Of a stretch of 8,192 nucleotides of DNA, positions 7,338 to 8,192 are shown one piece after another. Every line of letters starts with the position of its first letter. Positions within the stretch are counted from its first letter, which is position 1. The translations under genes were made by a program, and so were the position numbers. Below the pieces are notes generated by a model. It ran no database searches and was not told the origin of the DNA. It saw only the letters and a list, made by a program, of their open reading frames with translations. The stretch covers positions 1 through 8,192 of the forward strand of contig CAILKC010000407.1 in NCBI GenBank assembly GCA_903834675.1. Reading direction: 5' to 3'. The DNA comes from an uncultured Victivallales bacterium (GTDB lineage Bacteria; Verrucomicrobiota; Lentisphaeria; Oligosphaerales; JAFGRS01).

Positions 7338-7730
7338 GTGGACATCCCGTGCAAGCGCTGCGGCGCCAGCAACCGATTCGCGCAACCCTACGTCTACAAC
7401 GCCGGGTTTTCCGACCGCTGTTTCCTGTACAACGAAGCCGGGACTCTGACCCTGGTATGGTCGGTCGTGGATCCGGCTTTCGAAGCGCTGGTCGGACCGC
7501 TTGGTCCACGGACGTGGACGCGCAAGACGAAGGCCCAGTTCGAAGCCTGCCTGCCCCCGGCGCCGTCCGGCGGACGTTGGCGGTTCAAGAACCCGGCGCG
7601 CTGTGTCCAGTGTGGTGCGAAGATCCTGGAGCCCATGATGCGCTCGTCGGCGTATGTGATCTACGATGGCAGTCTCGATCTCGGGGATTGGGATCAGGGC
7701 AAGGGGCTTGCCTGCGTTCTCCGCCAATAA
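7338..7730 (+). CDS. Small zinc-ribbon-like protein of unknown function
   Basis: A 130-residue protein starting at GTG, without signal peptide or membrane segment. CKRC at 5-8 and CVQC at 89-92 form two knuckles that would hold one zinc ion, as in a zinc ribbon split by an 80-residue insert. The insert contains AGFSDRCFLYNEAGTLTLVW and a WSVVDPAFEAL segment. The C-terminus has VIYDGSLDLGDWDQG. Further cysteines are C28, C71 and C125. I recognise no characterised family; the general look matches uncharacterised PVC-group proteins. It lies 47 bases after the hydrolase gene and has a strong Shine-Dalgarno sequence, so it is very probably translated from the same transcript. Zinc ribbons often mediate protein or nucleic-acid contacts, but no function is assigned here. 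Confidence 0.75.
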   Translation: MDIPCKRCGASNRFAQPYVYNAGFSDRCFLYNEAGTLTLVWSVVDPAFEALVGPLGPRTWTRKTKAQFEACLPPAPSGGRWRFKNPARCVQCGAKILEPMMRSSAYVIYDGSLDLGDWDQGKGLACVLRQ

Positions 7731-7758
7731 AGGAAGCGCACTGGCCATCCACACCCGT

Positions 7759-7765
7759 AAGGAGG
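7759..7765 (+). promoter_or_regulatory. Intact ribosome binding site of the decayed gene
   Basis: AAGGAGG is a near-perfect Shine-Dalgarno sequence 6 bases before ATG 7772. An ATG at 7767 is too close to it and stops after two codons (ATG AGA TGA). The good site shows that translation of this gene start was once, and may still be, efficient. Confidence 0.7.
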
Positions 7766-7771
7766 CATGAG

Positions 7772-7956
7772 ATGAGCACATTCCGCGAGGCAGGCTGGGT
7801 CTGGGAGGGGCACGGGTTCGACCCTGGGTTGGAGCCCTCTTCAGGCTGTGGGAGAAGGGCCGGATCAGCGGTTACAGCATCCTCGGCGGCTGCCTCATCG
7901 ACATGCACCCACCCCAGGCCGAGTTCATCCGCGGGTTCATCGAGAAGCATGCGTGA
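7772..7956 (+). pseudogene. Internally deleted, frameshifted gene remnant
   Basis: From ATG 7772 the frame reads FREAGWVWEGHGFDPG and then GLEPS up to about 7838, with the character of a real N-terminus. It then turns into serine- and arginine-rich nonsense. In another frame, from about 7837 to the TGA at 7954-7956, the sequence reads LFRLWEKGRISGYSILGG and CLIDMHPPQAEFIRGFIEKHA, a convincing C-terminus about 39 residues long. The two parts are not in frame with each other, so a central segment is missing, with the junction near 7837-7842. From memory the pieces resemble the ends of an uncharacterised PVC-group protein of roughly 300 residues, which would mean most of the gene is gone. Co-transcription with the preceding gene, 41 bases away, is likely. 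An assembly artefact at the junction is the main alternative. Confidence 0.7.
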
Positions 7957-8192
7957 GGGGCGAGGGGCAGAAGGCCGCCGGCCGACGGGTGGTGAGACCC
8001 TCACGGCACGCGGTCGTATAGTCTCGAGGCTCTTGCAGAACCCTCGGCTCACCAGCATCCCGCCTGGAGGTCGGCGGTCTCCGCCGTCTCTGGGGATACC
8101 GCGAACCTGCCCGGAACGGGCTTGGCATCGCGGGCTCCAGGGCCAGACGCGGTTCCATTCCGGTTCGCCCGGAACGTGGCGGACCGCCTGGA
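7957..8192. other. Non-coding tail with several small hairpins
   Basis: No frame on either strand has convincing protein character. Perfect short hairpins occur at 7992-8004 (GTGAG/CTCAC, 3-base loop), 8072-8086 (CGGCGG/CCGCCG, loop TCT), 8109-8121 (GCCCG/CGGGC, loop GAA) and 8158-8174 (TTCCGG/CCGGAA, loop TTCGC). CCGCCTGGA occurs at 8060-8068 and again at 8184-8192, 124 bases apart. No T-run follows any stem, so none is a standard terminator. This may be intergenic repeat DNA continuing beyond the right edge. Confidence 0.4.

Noticed and set aside
7838..8192. Stop-free continuation of the ATG 7772 frame to the right edge
   Set aside because: After the deletion junction the translation becomes serine-, arginine- and proline-rich without motifs, while the genuine protein-like sequence is in another frame; the lack of stops reflects high GC.
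8049..8192. Minus-strand open frame entering from the right edge and ending at 8049
   Set aside because: It is only about 47 codons, of low complexity, and overlaps the hairpins; there is no recognisable family.

Overview
The window is a GC-rich bacterial stretch with every recognisable gene on the + strand. It carries a compact carbohydrate-active gene cluster. Secreted multi-domain glycosidases, a sugar-binding-type fold fused to a flavoenzyme, small zinc-ribbon proteins and octanucleotide repeats point to a polysaccharide-degrading member of the Planctomycetota-Verrucomicrobiota-Kiritimatiellota-Lentisphaerota group. That placement is inferred from gene content and style; there is no rRNA or marker gene to prove it.

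Layout: (1) 1-64 is a perfect tandem array of the octamer CCCTAGGA, running off the left edge. (2) 65-393 has no credible gene. It holds strong short hairpins (81-127, 174-190) and, just before the first gene, a plausible sigma70-type promoter (330-358). (3) 394-2352 encodes an FAD-dependent oxidoreductase with an N-terminal carbohydrate-binding-like domain. (4) 2487-4787 encodes a secreted GH16-type endo-glycanase with N-terminal beta-sandwich, Ig-like and C-terminal CBM6/35-like modules. (5) 4825-7290 encodes a secreted glycoside hydrolase of apparent clan GH-A (GH51/GH39-like signatures) with a CBM4/9-like module. (6) 7338-7730 encodes a small cytoplasmic CxxC...CxxC protein of unknown function. 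(7) 7772-7956 is the remnant of a further gene: an intact ribosome binding site and N-terminus joined out of frame to an intact-looking C-terminus. (8) 7957-8192 has no credible gene but several small hairpins and a 9-bp direct repeat.

The genes are spaced 134, 37, 47 and 41 bases apart, each with a Shine-Dalgarno sequence, so they look like one transcription unit read from about position 365. A working model: the GH16 enzyme cuts a beta-linked polysaccharide outside the cytoplasm, the clan-A enzyme trims side chains or oligosaccharides, and the flavoenzyme without a signal peptide modifies an imported product. The substrate cannot be read from the sequence. No transporter, sulfatase or regulator lies in the window.

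I do not see a clearly new defence or mobile system. The most unusual items are the six-frame-stop octamer array beside hairpin DNA, the decayed terminal gene, the conserved-looking zinc-ribbon gene inside a CAZyme operon, and the divergent clan-A hydrolase.
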